Assembly (NCBI RefSeq): GCF_030815415.1
Contig: NZ_JAUSWW010000001.1
Span: 10,044,001 to 10,108,000, forward strand
Source: Streptomyces canus
GTDB lineage: Bacteria; Actinomycetota; Actinomycetes; Streptomycetales; Streptomycetaceae
Direction: 5' to 3'
DNA: 64,000 nucleotides
Made by a program: the position numbers and the translations under genes
Shown: piece after piece, positions 27,191 to 35,624 of the stretch
Numbering within the stretch: position 1 is the stretch's first letter
Layout: every line of letters starts with the position of its first letter
The notes under the pieces: model-generated
The model's input: only the letters and a program-made list of their open reading frames with translations
Told to the model about the DNA's origin: nothing
The model's database searches: none

Positions 27191-28340
27191 CAGGGGTCCG
27201 GGTGGGGTGAACCATTGGTCCCAGCAGAAGGAGAAGGCGCAGCGGACTTGGAAGTCGGCCCAGCCGAGTTCGTCCTTGATCTGTTTGTAGCTCCGCTCGA
27301 TCCATGGCCGCAGTCCGTAGAGACGGACGATCTCGGCGAGGTCGGCCGGCGGGTGCGAGCCGGTGCCGACGTGGGGTGCGTCGGGGTGGGGCAGGTTCGT
27401 GGCCAGGTACCAGGTGGCCTTCTCCGGTAGCCGGGCCGGGTCGGTGGTGGCCACGACCAGTCGGCAGGGTGAGTCAGGACCGTATCCGCCCAGGCGGGCT
27501 GGCATCGGCGGCCCACCAGGTCTCGGTGTGCCCGTCGCGGAAGTGACGCTCCACGGGCCTCCATTCACCAGGATGTTTGGCATCGCGCCAGGTCAGGGCG
27601 TGGGCGGCTTCGATGGGGGTGTGCGGCTGGTCGGCCCGGGCTCAGGTGCCGCGGTGCGGCTTGAGCGCGACCACGTAGGCCAGGCCGGCCTCGCGCAGTG
27701 CGAGGTACCAGTCGTCGCTGACGGAGTAGGCGCAGTCGGCGACCACCTCCCGGCAGCCGAAGCCCGCCTCCTTGCCCCGGGCCGCGAGGGCAGCGGACGG
27801 TTGCGGTTTCGTACGGAAGGCCGGATCGGAGCGGCCGCGGGCGAAGTGGTGGGCGGGGGTATACGGCTGTGCGTGCAGCGGGTAGTACACGCGGCCGTCG
27901 GTCCACACCGTGGACACCGTGACGATGCCGTTGTCGGTCTTGCCCAGCCGCCCCAGCCACTGCCGGCCCACGTTGGCGGTGGCCGTGCCGTCCTTGCGAT
28001 CCCCGGAATCGTCGATCACGATGACCCCGCCGTCGTGCGGCGCCGTCGCCGCATCCGCACGCAGCAGCTCAAGCCGCCGGTCGTTGACCAGCTCGGCCTC
28101 CCACGGCGACTCGGACAGGAACAACTGCAGCCGCTGCACCCCTGGCATCCCCGCACCCGCCACCGGCTCCGCCCCCGCCAGGCAAGTGATCCTCTTGTTC
28201 CGCTCCCGCGGTGCCAGCAGCCCGGTCAGGTACTCGCGAAACCCCCGCCGCTGGGCCAGGCTGAAGAACAGGTCGTCGAACCGGGCCGCGTACTCCTCCA
28301 ACGGACCCGGCGCAGGCGGACACGGACGGCGAGCAACCAT
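27191..28340 (-). pseudogene. IS701-family transposase, decayed
   Basis: N-terminal 232 codons are intact (DDLFFSLAQRRGFREYLTGL, the DDE-type IVIDDSGDRKDG block, GKTDNGIVTVSTVW, ALKPHRG). A TGA at 27642-27644 stands where the family has TGG (RGTWAR). Reading continues in frame to about 27510, where a four-base insertion shifts it into LGGYGPDSPCRLVVATTDP and WIERSYKQIKDELGWADFQV. About 13 codons are then missing before CAFSFCWDQWF. Three independent lesions make it certainly inactive. The 100 bases upstream (28341-28440) are probably its left end, cutting into the STAS gene. Confidence 0.85.
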
Positions 28341-28443
28341 CTTCAGCCCCCAGCAAGCCAGTTGACTCCAACCACCGGCCTACGACCAAACCCGACCTGC
28401 CGTCAACCAACACCACCACCGGATCTAACGAACTACCGGTAGC

Positions 28444-28686
28444 GAGGCCCTCCTGTCCTACGACGGCGCGGCGCCCCTGCGGACCGTGGTGGACCTCAGC
28501 GGTGTGACCTTCATGGACTCCAGCGGTATCAACGTCTTCGTCGCTGCGCACCAGGCCGCGAGTGACGATCAGGGGTGGCTGCGTATCGCTGGCCCCCAGG
28601 AATCGGTGCTACGGCTCCTTGAAATCGTCGGCCTGGACGAGGTCAGCGGCTGCCATCCCACCGTCGACCAGGCCCTGACGGCCTGA
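28444..28686 (+). pseudogene. STAS-domain anti-sigma factor antagonist, 5' truncated
   Basis: Reads EALLSYDGAAPLRTVVDLSG, then VTFMDSSGINVFVAAHQAA and a C-terminal helix. MDSSGI is the phospho-serine site of SpoIIAA/RsbV-type antagonists. The first 30 or so residues of the domain are missing because the IS701 end abuts at about 28440. An internal GTG (28486) could start a stub, but it would lack the first strand. Confidence 0.75.
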
Positions 28687-28967
28687 CCCGCGCCGCAGCT
28701 GAAGGCGCTGAGCAGGTCCAACTTGTGCAGCAGCGGGTGGGCGATCTTTGCACCCCAGCATGTCTACGGCCGGCCGCCCGAGTCGGGCGGGTAACGCCGG
28801 GGCCGAGACGGCGACGTTTTCGCGATGCCAGCTACTCCGATTCCAGGCGCTCATGAAGGGCAGCCCACCCTGATCAGCCGTACGTTTCTGCGCTGTCGCG
28901 GTGGCAGACCAGCCGGGCAGCTCAACACGACTGAGTCGATGGGGCGGGGGAGGAAACTGCGTCCCGC
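28687..28967. other. gap of about 280 bases, nothing identified
   Basis: Downstream of both the STAS fragment (plus) and the membrane protein (minus). No coherent reading frame or strong hairpin seen. Confidence 0.3.
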
Positions 28968-29576
28968 TCAGGCGCGGCGCGGAACGGATTCGCTCCTTCT
29001 GGTCCCGGCGGCGAGCAGAGCGAAGCCCAGTGCGAAACCGAGCATTGTCCATACGCCGCGGGGCCAGAAGATGTGGCTGTCGGTGAAGGACCAGCCGGCC
29101 ACCAGGAGAACCACCGTGCCGGGAACAACCCGCACACCGTGTTTCGGGAAGAGCGCGACCGCCGTGGCCACGACAGCGACGATGAGGGCGTAGGCGCCGA
29201 CCTCCCCGAGCGAGTCACCCACGTCGTAGAGCGGGTACTTGATCGGCCCTATGTCCGCCGTCCCGGCAGCGTGCTCGACCGCGGTTCCCGCCGCGATACC
29301 GGCCACCGCGTCGAGACCGGTGTAGAAGGCCGCGTAGGTGAACGCACTCGTCCAGGCCGCCACCGTGGCGAAGCCCGCGAGGTCTGGTCGGGGGCGGTGC
29401 CACAAAGGGACGAGGAGGCCGAGCGTAAGCAGCGGAAAGACCGGCAGCAGTGCGATGTGCAACTGGGTCCAGTCCGTGGCCGTCGCCCTGGACAGGCCAT
29501 GCGGGTGTGCGGCGCCCGCCGCAGCCAGCACAAGGGGCGCGACAGTGACGAGCGTGATGTTTCGGATGGTCAACAC
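28968..29576 (-). CDS. six-helix membrane protein of unknown function
   Basis: 202 residues with about six membrane helices, starting at GTG 29576. No ribosome site precedes it, but TACGAT lies at 29588-29583 with six bases to the GTG, so the mRNA is probably leaderless. Just upstream is a perfect TTACG-N6-TTACG direct repeat (29616-29631), the motif shared by the regulon described here. A histidine-containing loop (AAHPHGLSRA) and a conserved acidic pair (TGLDAVAG, YDVGDS) are visible. No family recognised; perhaps an enzyme or sensor of the membrane. Confidence 0.7.
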   Translation of the reverse strand: MLTIRNITLVTVAPLVLAAAGAAHPHGLSRATATDWTQLHIALLPVFPLLTLGLLVPLWHRPRPDLAGFATVAAWTSAFTYAAFYTGLDAVAGIAAGTAVEHAAGTADIGPIKYPLYDVGDSLGEVGAYALIVAVVATAVALFPKHGVRVVPGTVVLLVAGWSFTDSHIFWPRGVWTMLGFALGFALLAAGTRRSESVPRRA

Positions 29577-29615
29577 GCTGTGATCGTAGGCGCGTTACGT
29601 CACTTTAGACGGCTG

Positions 29616-29631
29616 CGTAAGGGCTTCGTAA
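29616..29631 (-). promoter_or_regulatory. response-regulator site f: TTACG-AAGCCC-TTACG
   Basis: Perfect 5-bp direct repeat with an 11-bp period on the minus strand, centred about 48 bp upstream of the leaderless GTG at 29576. It is the most symmetrical of the seven sites. Confidence 0.6.
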
Positions 29632-29751
29632 GATCTTGCGTGGTGCCGTGGAACGCTGGAAACCGTCCGCCGGGGTGATTCCCCTCCGACGCGACACTGG
29701 CCTCGCCGATCTTGCGGCGAGGCCAGAGCAGAGAACTTCCCAATGACGTTG

Positions 29752-30942
29752 TCAAGCCGCTGCCGTGACTGGTGGTGTGGCTTGGTAGCACGCTCCGTCG
29801 CGAATCATGGCCCACAGGACGTTGGCCCGGCGACGGGCGAGCGCCAGCAGCGCCTGCTTGTGCCCCTTGCCCTCGGCCCGCTTGCGCTCGTAAAACTGCT
29901 TCGAGGCCGGACAGTTCCGCAGGCTGGCGAAGGCCGAGAGGTAGAAGGCGCGGAGCAGGCCGCGGTGGTAGCGGCGTGGACGGTGGAGGTTGCCGCTGAC
30001 GCGTCCGGAGTCGCGGGGGACGGGTGCGAGGCCGGCGTAGCCGGCCAGGCGGTCGGCCGTGCCGAAGGTATCCATGTCGCCACCGGTCGCAGCGAGGAAC
30101 TCCGCGCTCAGCATGGTGCCCATGCCGGGCAGGCTCTGGATCACCTCGGCGTGCGGGTGCTCGAGAAACCGGGCCTCGATCAGGGCTTCGAGCTCGGCGA
30201 TCTCCTCATCGAGGGCCATCACCCCCTTCGCCAGACGGGCCACCATGATGGCCGCGAGTTTCTGGCCGGGCAGTGCGGTGAACTGGGCCTCGGCGGCCTC
30301 CACGACGGTCCCGGCCAGGGCCGCGCTGTTGCGGACCTTGCGGTTCTTCAGCCACGTCGCGATCCGGGAAGCACCAGCGCGACGGATCGCGGCCGGGGTC
30401 TGGTAACCGGTCAACAACAGGACCGGCCCCTTCTTCGTCAAGTCCAATGCGCGTTCCAACGCAGGGAAGATTTCCAGGAGTTGGGCGCGCAGCCGGTTAA
30501 TCTGCCGGGTCCGGTCGCAGACCAAATCGGTGCGGCGGGTAACCAGAGTGCGCAGGTCGACCGATATTTCGTCGCTGGGCCGCAGGACACCGAGGTCGGT
30601 GCGCATGCGCGCCTGGTCGGCGATGACGAAGGCGTCCTTCGCGTCGGTCTTGGCCTGGCCTCGGTAGCCGGCCGAGGCGCGGTGGATGGCTAGGCCGGTG
30701 ATGTAGGTGATGCGCTGGTCGTGGCTGACCAGCAGGCCGAGCAGGAGCGCGGCCCCGCCGTGGTTGATGTCCACCGCCCACAGCACATCCCGCGACAGCT
30801 CCAGTACGTCAGCGATGAGCTGGAGCAGTTCAGCCTCGTCGTTCGGAATCCGACGCGACAGCAGTCGCTTGCCCTGGGCGTCGATCACCACGCAGTGGTG
30901 ATGTTCCTTGCCGATGTCCACTCCGGCCCAGATCTCGGGCAC
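29752..30942 (-). CDS. IS110-family transposase, intact
   Basis: 396 residues from GTG 30942, chosen because GGAGG lies five bases upstream. RuvC-like DEDD domain: GVDIGKEHHH (first Asp), WAVDINHGG, and AKTDAKDAFVIADQA. The C-terminal transposase domain has the helix-hairpin-helix LPGMGTMLSAEFLAATGGDM and GYAGLAPVPRDSG with a candidate serine. No lesions seen. It is not the same element as the pair at 51.7-56.6 kb. It separates the membrane gene at 28968 from the DUF1996 gene, which otherwise share the same promoter motif. Confidence 0.88.
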   Translation of the reverse strand: MPEIWAGVDIGKEHHHCVVIDAQGKRLLSRRIPNDEAELLQLIADVLELSRDVLWAVDINHGGAALLLGLLVSHDQRITYITGLAIHRASAGYRGQAKTDAKDAFVIADQARMRTDLGVLRPSDEISVDLRTLVTRRTDLVCDRTRQINRLRAQLLEIFPALERALDLTKKGPVLLLTGYQTPAAIRRAGASRIATWLKNRKVRNSAALAGTVVEAAEAQFTALPGQKLAAIMVARLAKGVMALDEEIAELEALIEARFLEHPHAEVIQSLPGMGTMLSAEFLAATGGDMDTFGTADRLAGYAGLAPVPRDSGRVSGNLHRPRRYHRGLLRAFYLSAFASLRNCPASKQFYERKRAEGKGHKQALLALARRRANVLWAMIRDGACYQATPPVTAAA

Positions 30943-31259
30943 AGCCACCTCCGTCAGCTCGTCGTACACCAACCCAGCAGACGACCTCGCCGACGTTGTC
31001 CTACAAAGCGATCGCGTCGCGTCTCCCAATTAGCGGTCGAGTCGTCGCGGGGTTCCGGGCGGCCAAGTTCTCTGAGCCATCCAGCGGCGACTCCATGACA
31101 GCCATACCCGGAACCCCTGGGCCCCGCCGATCTTACGAATGACCAGCTCAGACCCACATCAAGAAAGGTAGGACCTTCATGAGCCATGTGGACGGATGGC
31201 GTCTCCAGTCGATGGCTTGAGGCCCTGGGGCTGGGGGAGTGGCGGTCCGGTCGGTCGGG

Positions 31260-32705
31260 TCAGCCGCAGCGGCGCCCTGAGTTGATGCAGGAGACCGCCT
31301 GGTTCATGAGCTGGTCGGTCATCACGTTGATGAAGTCGTTGTGGTCGGTGATGGCGTTGTGCTGCTGTCCTTGGAAGCCGTCGACGGCGAAGTTCGGTGC
31401 CGCAGGGGTCTTGTAGGTGAGCCGCATCGTCAGCTGCGGGATGGCCTTGAAGCCGCTTGCGCAGTTGCCGCCTGCGTCGGCGAAGGCGACGTGGCTGCGG
31501 TGGTCGGCGCTGTCGATGTTCCTGCCGTCCCAGCAGCTCTGGAAGGCGAAGCTGCGCACCACCTTGCTGCCGCTGGGGCAGATCGGGTACTTGTCGGTGA
31601 GCTGGACCTTGTTCTCGAAGCCGGTGCAGCTCCAGTGGGCGTTGGCGTTCTTGGTGCCGTTGGTGAACGCCTTGGCGTCACCGGTGATGATCCGCAGGAA
31701 GCGTGGCATCGCCACGACCTTGCCGGTGGGGCTGCCCTGGTAGGTGATCGTGACGGTCGCGGGCACCAGGATGGCTCCCTTGTTGCCTTCGGCGCCGCCG
31801 CCGAGGGCGTTGGCGTCGGGACCCTGACGGGTGGTGTCCCGCAGGACGGGCCAGTAGTACGCGGACTGGTCGCCGTTGGTGCAGGAGGTGCCCTGGGCGC
31901 TCAGGGACTCGTTGGTCGAGGTGAAGTCCACCTTCCGGTTGCCCACGTAGTCGTGGACGTGGTGGGCGCCGTTGCTGACACCGGGAGCCACGATGTCGTT
32001 GTCCGAGTTGTGCTGTCCCTGCTTGTTGACTCCGCATCGGGAGGTGAAGGCTCCGGTCGAGGCGCCGGCTTGCCTGCGGACCTTGGGCACGTTCGGGGCC
32101 ACCTTGGTGATGTCCACGAAGTCGGCCGCGGTGGGCCCGTCGTTGCTCTGTCCTGCGGCACCGGAGCCGTTTCCTTGCTGTCCGGTGTTGCCCCCGTCGC
32201 CCTGGGCGCCGCCGGGGCTCTGGCTCGCGGCGGTCCCGGCCCCGGAGGTCTGGGTCCCGGGTGCGTCGAGGCCGAGGTTGCAGACGGCGAGAGCATCGAG
32301 CCCTGTGGGCTTGGCGGCCGTCCGCCCGATGGCGATGGCGATCCGGTCGATGGTCGCCTTTCTCTTGTCTGTCAGAGGGCCGAGGATCGCGTTCTGCACG
32401 AAGTTCGGGCCCCCTTGCCCACGGGTGTCGACCAGGCGCTGGTTGGCCTCAGCGGTCTGGCGGTCCAGCAGTTGCAGGTTCCGGTCCACCTCGGCCTGTG
32501 CCTGCTGGGGGACGGCCGGCAGCTTGCCCTTCACGTCCGGGCAGCTGATCGTCTGGGCTGACCGCGTCGTAGGAGCAGTGGCGGTGACGTCGGACGCGTT
32601 GGCGGCGTAGTTCACGGCTACGAGGCCACCGCCCCCTGCCAGCAGCGCCGTGACCGCCATGATGGCGTTGCGGCGGCTTCGGCCGCGCCTGTGATCTGCT
32701 CGCAT
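31260..32705 (-). CDS. exported DUF1996-domain protein
   Basis: 481 residues. A basic N-terminus and hydrophobic segment (AVTALLAGGGGLVAVNYAA) export it. A helical spacer (about 55-130) and a Gly/Gln/Ser-rich linker (about 150-190) lead to a DUF1996 domain (about 205-470: FTSRCGVNKQGQHNSDNDIV, HHVHDYVGN, AYYWPVLRDT, FQSCWDGRNIDSADHRSHVA). Conserved His, Asp and Cys suggest a metal-dependent or binding role at the cell surface, but no activity is established for this family. ATG 32705 has AGGAG upstream. A TTACG-N6-TGACG site lies about 116-131 bp upstream. Confidence 0.85.
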   Translation of the reverse strand: MRADHRRGRSRRNAIMAVTALLAGGGGLVAVNYAANASDVTATAPTTRSAQTISCPDVKGKLPAVPQQAQAEVDRNLQLLDRQTAEANQRLVDTRGQGGPNFVQNAILGPLTDKRKATIDRIAIAIGRTAAKPTGLDALAVCNLGLDAPGTQTSGAGTAASQSPGGAQGDGGNTGQQGNGSGAAGQSNDGPTAADFVDITKVAPNVPKVRRQAGASTGAFTSRCGVNKQGQHNSDNDIVAPGVSNGAHHVHDYVGNRKVDFTSTNESLSAQGTSCTNGDQSAYYWPVLRDTTRQGPDANALGGGAEGNKGAILVPATVTITYQGSPTGKVVAMPRFLRIITGDAKAFTNGTKNANAHWSCTGFENKVQLTDKYPICPSGSKVVRSFAFQSCWDGRNIDSADHRSHVAFADAGGNCASGFKAIPQLTMRLTYKTPAAPNFAVDGFQGQQHNAITDHNDFINVMTDQLMNQAVSCINSGRRCG

Positions 32706-32820
32706 GAGAACTCCTGATCTGACAACGTGGTTCCTGGCCCGGTGGCGACGCGTATCACCCGCCGCCCGGATGCCCCAGCTTCACCTGCGTGGTCGGCGCT
32801 TGGCAGCTGTTCACGTCGCG

Positions 32821-32836
32821 CGTCATGGACACGTAA
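32821..32836 (-). promoter_or_regulatory. response-regulator site e: TTACG-TGTCCA-TGACG
   Basis: Direct repeat with an 11-bp period reading toward the DUF1996 gene, whose start is 116 bp downstream. Same consensus as the other six sites. Confidence 0.55.
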
Positions 32837-32879
32837 GAACTGAACCGCGCCCGAGCCGACCTCCGCCCAGCACGAGGAG

Positions 32880-33310
32880 TTGCGCCGCCTCGGCATCCTC
32901 CGCTTGACGCTGGAAGAAGCCGGGATCCCATGTGACCGGGCCTTGTGCGCTATGACGACTTCACCCACTGCCTCGCGCACCAGCACGCTCTGGAGCTGCT
33001 GGCGTCGCCGACCGCACGATGGCGGTCTTCGCGGACAGCAACCATCAGAGGCTGGGCATCAATCGGGCGGCCGCGTCGCTCGGGCTGCGCCTCCCGGATG
33101 GTGTCTGCGTGGTCGGCTTCGGCGATCTGCCCTTCGTGGACTGGGTGACTCCGCGTCCGGCGACCGTGCGCACTCCGCTTGCCGACATGACTGTGCGCGC
33201 CGCCTGCATGGTGCCGCGGCTGCTGTCCGGACAGCAGCCGGAGACTGCACAGGTCGAGGTCACCATCGAGCTCGTAGTACGGGACAGCAGCGGGCCTTCG
33301 CCGGTGACGG
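32880..33310 (+). pseudogene. LacI-family repressor, decayed C-terminal half
   Basis: Three frames must be joined: LTLEEAGIPCDRA, then VRYDDFTHCLAHQHALELL, then MAVFADSNHQRLGINRAAAS and VVGFGDLPFVDWVTPRPATV to VTIELVVRDSS. These are the ligand-binding and dimer motifs of LacI-type sugar repressors. Frameshifts fall near 32940 and 33015. The DNA-binding N-terminus is absent, so it cannot repress. It lies next to a cellulase fragment, suggesting a lost polysaccharide-use locus. Confidence 0.75.
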
Positions 33311-33399
33311 GGCGAGCCGTCGAACGCAGTCAGGGGGCGAGGGCCGGCTCAGCCGAGGAAGGGCGCGCCCCCGGGGGCACGGAGTGGCCGACGGGCCGG

Positions 33400-33740
33400 T
33401 CACTCGGGCAGTGGCGTGGCACTCATCGGCTGCTCAACCCGCCATGATGAGCCGGGAGTTGGTATCGAGCTGTCCGCGCCGTGGAAGACCTCCGTCCCGG
33501 CCTCCATGCTGAGGAGATACTCGGATCTGGCGATCGAGCCCCGTTTCACCAGTGCGTTGGTGAAATCGGAGGGAGTGAGGTTGACAGACGTCGTGTTGCT
33601 GTCACGGACGAACGAGTGCACCCTCCACCCGGTGTCGCCCCTGGTACAGGTCCAAGTGGCGCCGCCGACGTTGAGGGTGACGACCTTGGACCGACTGGCA
33701 GGGCGTTGTCCTGGCGGGCTGACCGGTCTGTTCCCAACTG
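33400..33740 (-). pseudogene. glycoside hydrolase family 12 (endoglucanase) C-terminal fragment
   Basis: Reads VVTLNVGGATWTCTRGDTGW, VHSFVRDSNTTSVNLTPSDF, ALVKRGSIARSEYLLSMEAG and TEVFHGA, the last strands of the GH12 jelly roll including the region of the C-terminal catalytic Glu (EAGTE). The N-terminal two thirds and the signal peptide are gone, and the first residues of the open frame (up to 33813) look unrelated. Confidence 0.6.
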
Positions 33741-33887
33741 GTGCTCCAGCCGGCTGCGCGCGTCCGGCCCGCAGGGCTTGTCGGCTGCGGGATCGGTGAC
33801 CGACGTCGAGCACTCCTTGCTACGTCGGAACGGGTTCGGCGCCCTGGAGAGGGGTCTCCAGGGCGCCGGGCCGCGGTGGCCGCTTCT

Positions 33888-35114
33888 TTACACCGCGGCT
33901 ATGCCCTCCATGCCGGACTCGGCGAAGGGGGGCAGTCCGGTGGCCGTGGTGACCTTGGTGAGGGAGCCGTTCTTGCCGATGCGGAAGCCGTCGACGGTGC
34001 CGGAGGTCCCGTTCTGCACGTACAGGAACTTCTTGTCCTGCGTCACCGCCAGGTCGATGACTCCCTGGGACATGGCTGACGGCGGGGTGGCGATGCCGAT
34101 CTCGTTGGTGAGCGCGAGCCTGCCGTGCCGGTCGGTGCGGTAGCCCGTGACGGTTGAGTTGCCGGTGTTGCCGCCGTAGAAGAAGTCGCCGGCGCGCTCC
34201 AGCCAGCACAGCGTGTTCTGACCGTTGGCCAGGGGCTTCTGGACGACCTTGAGGCTGCCGTCGGCGAACACCTTGTATGTACTGACCGTCGACTTCTCGG
34301 CTTCGGCGACCAGCATCCGGCCCGCCTTGTCGAAGGTGATCGCGAACGGCACGCCGCCGGCCGAGTCGTTGACCTTCGCTCGGTGCGCGGGGCGCCCGTC
34401 GCGCCGCATCGGGAACACCTCGATGGTGTTGGCCGACTTCGTCGTGACGACCAGCTCACGGCCACCCGGCGTGAACGCGACCTGACCGGGCGAGCTGCTG
34501 AACAACGGCACCTTGTCGTTCTTCAGCCCCAGGGAGCGATATGAACCGCCCAGCGGCTTCAGTCCGTTGGCCGTGATCTTGAAGCCCTGGACGCTGCCCG
34601 CGCCTCCCGCGTTCATGACGTAGGCGAGGTTGCCGGACACCGCGATGGACGAGGGGAAGTCCCCGCCCGAGCGCACCACCCGCCGGTCCGTCAGTTTCTT
34701 TCCCTCGACCCGGAACGAGGTCACGGTGCCGCTGCCCGCGTTGACTGCCAGCAGCAGATGCGAGCCGCGGTCGTAGACGAGTGAGCCCTGGGAGGCGAGG
34801 GAGTCGGTGGGCGCGTCGACCTGGTCGCCGCCCTTGCCGCCGGTGCCGTAGGTGCCCGAGGCGGTGAGCTTTCCGTCCTCGCCGCGCCTGAAGACGTGGA
34901 TGGTGTTTCCGGCGAGCTCGTTGCCCTGTACGAAGACGGCGTGGTCGGCTCCCGCCTTGGCGCTCTTCGTCGTCGCGCCTTCGTGTGCGCGGGGGACTTC
35001 CCCCGCCGAGGCGATGGCCACCGTGGTCGCGACCGCAGCCGATGCGAGGATGCCGGCCCCGGCGATGGCCATCCGGACCTGTGACTTCGACCTGCGCCTG
35101 GTATGCCTGCTCAC
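33888..35114 (-). CDS. exported seven-bladed beta-propeller (lactonase/YncE-like) protein
   Basis: 408 residues. A basic N-terminus and hydrophobic segment (MAIAGAGILASAAVATTVAI) indicate export, followed by about seven repeats of beta-propeller type, each with a hydrophobic strand then a turn such as NAGSGTVTSFRV, NAGGAGSVQGFKI, TKSANTIEVFPM, GNTGNSTVTGYRT and NGTSGTVDGFRI. The fold resembles 6-phosphogluconolactonase and muconate cycloisomerase-like proteins, but an exported copy is more likely a binding or surface protein. GTG 35114 was chosen because GAGGAG lies six bases upstream. A TTACG-N6-TGACG site lies 96-111 bp upstream. Confidence 0.85.
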   Translation of the reverse strand: MSRHTRRRSKSQVRMAIAGAGILASAAVATTVAIASAGEVPRAHEGATTKSAKAGADHAVFVQGNELAGNTIHVFRRGEDGKLTASGTYGTGGKGGDQVDAPTDSLASQGSLVYDRGSHLLLAVNAGSGTVTSFRVEGKKLTDRRVVRSGGDFPSSIAVSGNLAYVMNAGGAGSVQGFKITANGLKPLGGSYRSLGLKNDKVPLFSSSPGQVAFTPGGRELVVTTKSANTIEVFPMRRDGRPAHRAKVNDSAGGVPFAITFDKAGRMLVAEAEKSTVSTYKVFADGSLKVVQKPLANGQNTLCWLERAGDFFYGGNTGNSTVTGYRTDRHGRLALTNEIGIATPPSAMSQGVIDLAVTQDKKFLYVQNGTSGTVDGFRIGKNGSLTKVTTATGLPPFAESGMEGIAAV

Positions 35115-35209
35115 GCTTGACTCCTCGTACCTCGGCGCCACCGCCGGTCGGTGACGTGCAGAGCCAGAGTTGCCTGTGGGGCGGGTGGGATGGAGATGTT
35201 TCGGTGCCG

Positions 35210-35225
35210 CGTCAGCTTCTCGTAA
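35210..35225 (-). promoter_or_regulatory. response-regulator site d: TTACG-AGAAGC-TGACG
   Basis: Direct repeat with an 11-bp period on the minus strand, reading toward the beta-propeller gene that starts 96 bp downstream. Confidence 0.55.
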
Positions 35226-35557
35226 GAACTTCCGTTCGCCCCGGAGAATTCGGTGGCGGTCCGGCCTGCGGCTCGCCTGCCGCCCTTGCCGCTCATCCAG
35301 CGGTGAGAAGGCCCCGCATGGTGGAGCGAGGGCAGCGGGGCAGTGCGGTCGCGGTAACGTCGACCCCGGTCTGATCGGGGGCTTCGACGAGAGCGCCTAC
35401 GGGTCGGCCAAGTCCGCCGTGCGGGGGCCCGGAGCGGTGACTCGCGCCTTTCACGCCGCGGCACCTCATCGCAGACATCATGAGCAGGACGGCGGATGTG
35501 CCTTCCTGACCGAGTTGGCCCCGAAGTGATGTGCCATGGGCTGCATCTGACGAGGTC
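35226..35557. other. divergent intergenic region between sites d and c
   Basis: About 330 bases between the two operator-like sites of the divergent propeller and epimerase genes. Small overlapping frames exist on both strands but none has a good start, ribosome site or recognisable content. Confidence 0.35.
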
Positions 35558-35573
35558 TTACGGACCCGTGACG
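35558..35573 (+). promoter_or_regulatory. response-regulator site c: TTACG-GACCCG-TGACG
   Basis: Direct repeat with an 11-bp period, centred about 59 bp upstream of the epimerase ATG, which is also the presumed transcription start. This is a class I activator position. Confidence 0.6.
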
Positions 35574-35612
35574 TGATGGGCGCGGTGCTGCCGTGCGGGG
35601 TGCCCATGCTCC

Positions 35613-35618
35613 TAGCGT
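35613..35618 (+). promoter_or_regulatory. -10 element TAGCGT of a leaderless epimerase promoter
   Basis: TAGCGT ends six bases before the ATG at 35625 and no ribosome site is present, so transcription probably starts at the A of ATG. Confidence 0.55.
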
Positions 35619-35624
35619 TCGTGT

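Noticed and set aside
29752..30942. Idea that this IS110 transposase is a third copy of the 51.7/55.2 kb element
   Set aside because: The protein differs throughout, including the residues around the catalytic Asp and Glu.
31133..31148. A further TTACG at 31133 near the IS110 end
   Set aside because: Its partner position reads CAGCT, so the 11-bp repeat is missing, and no intact gene starts downstream in that direction.
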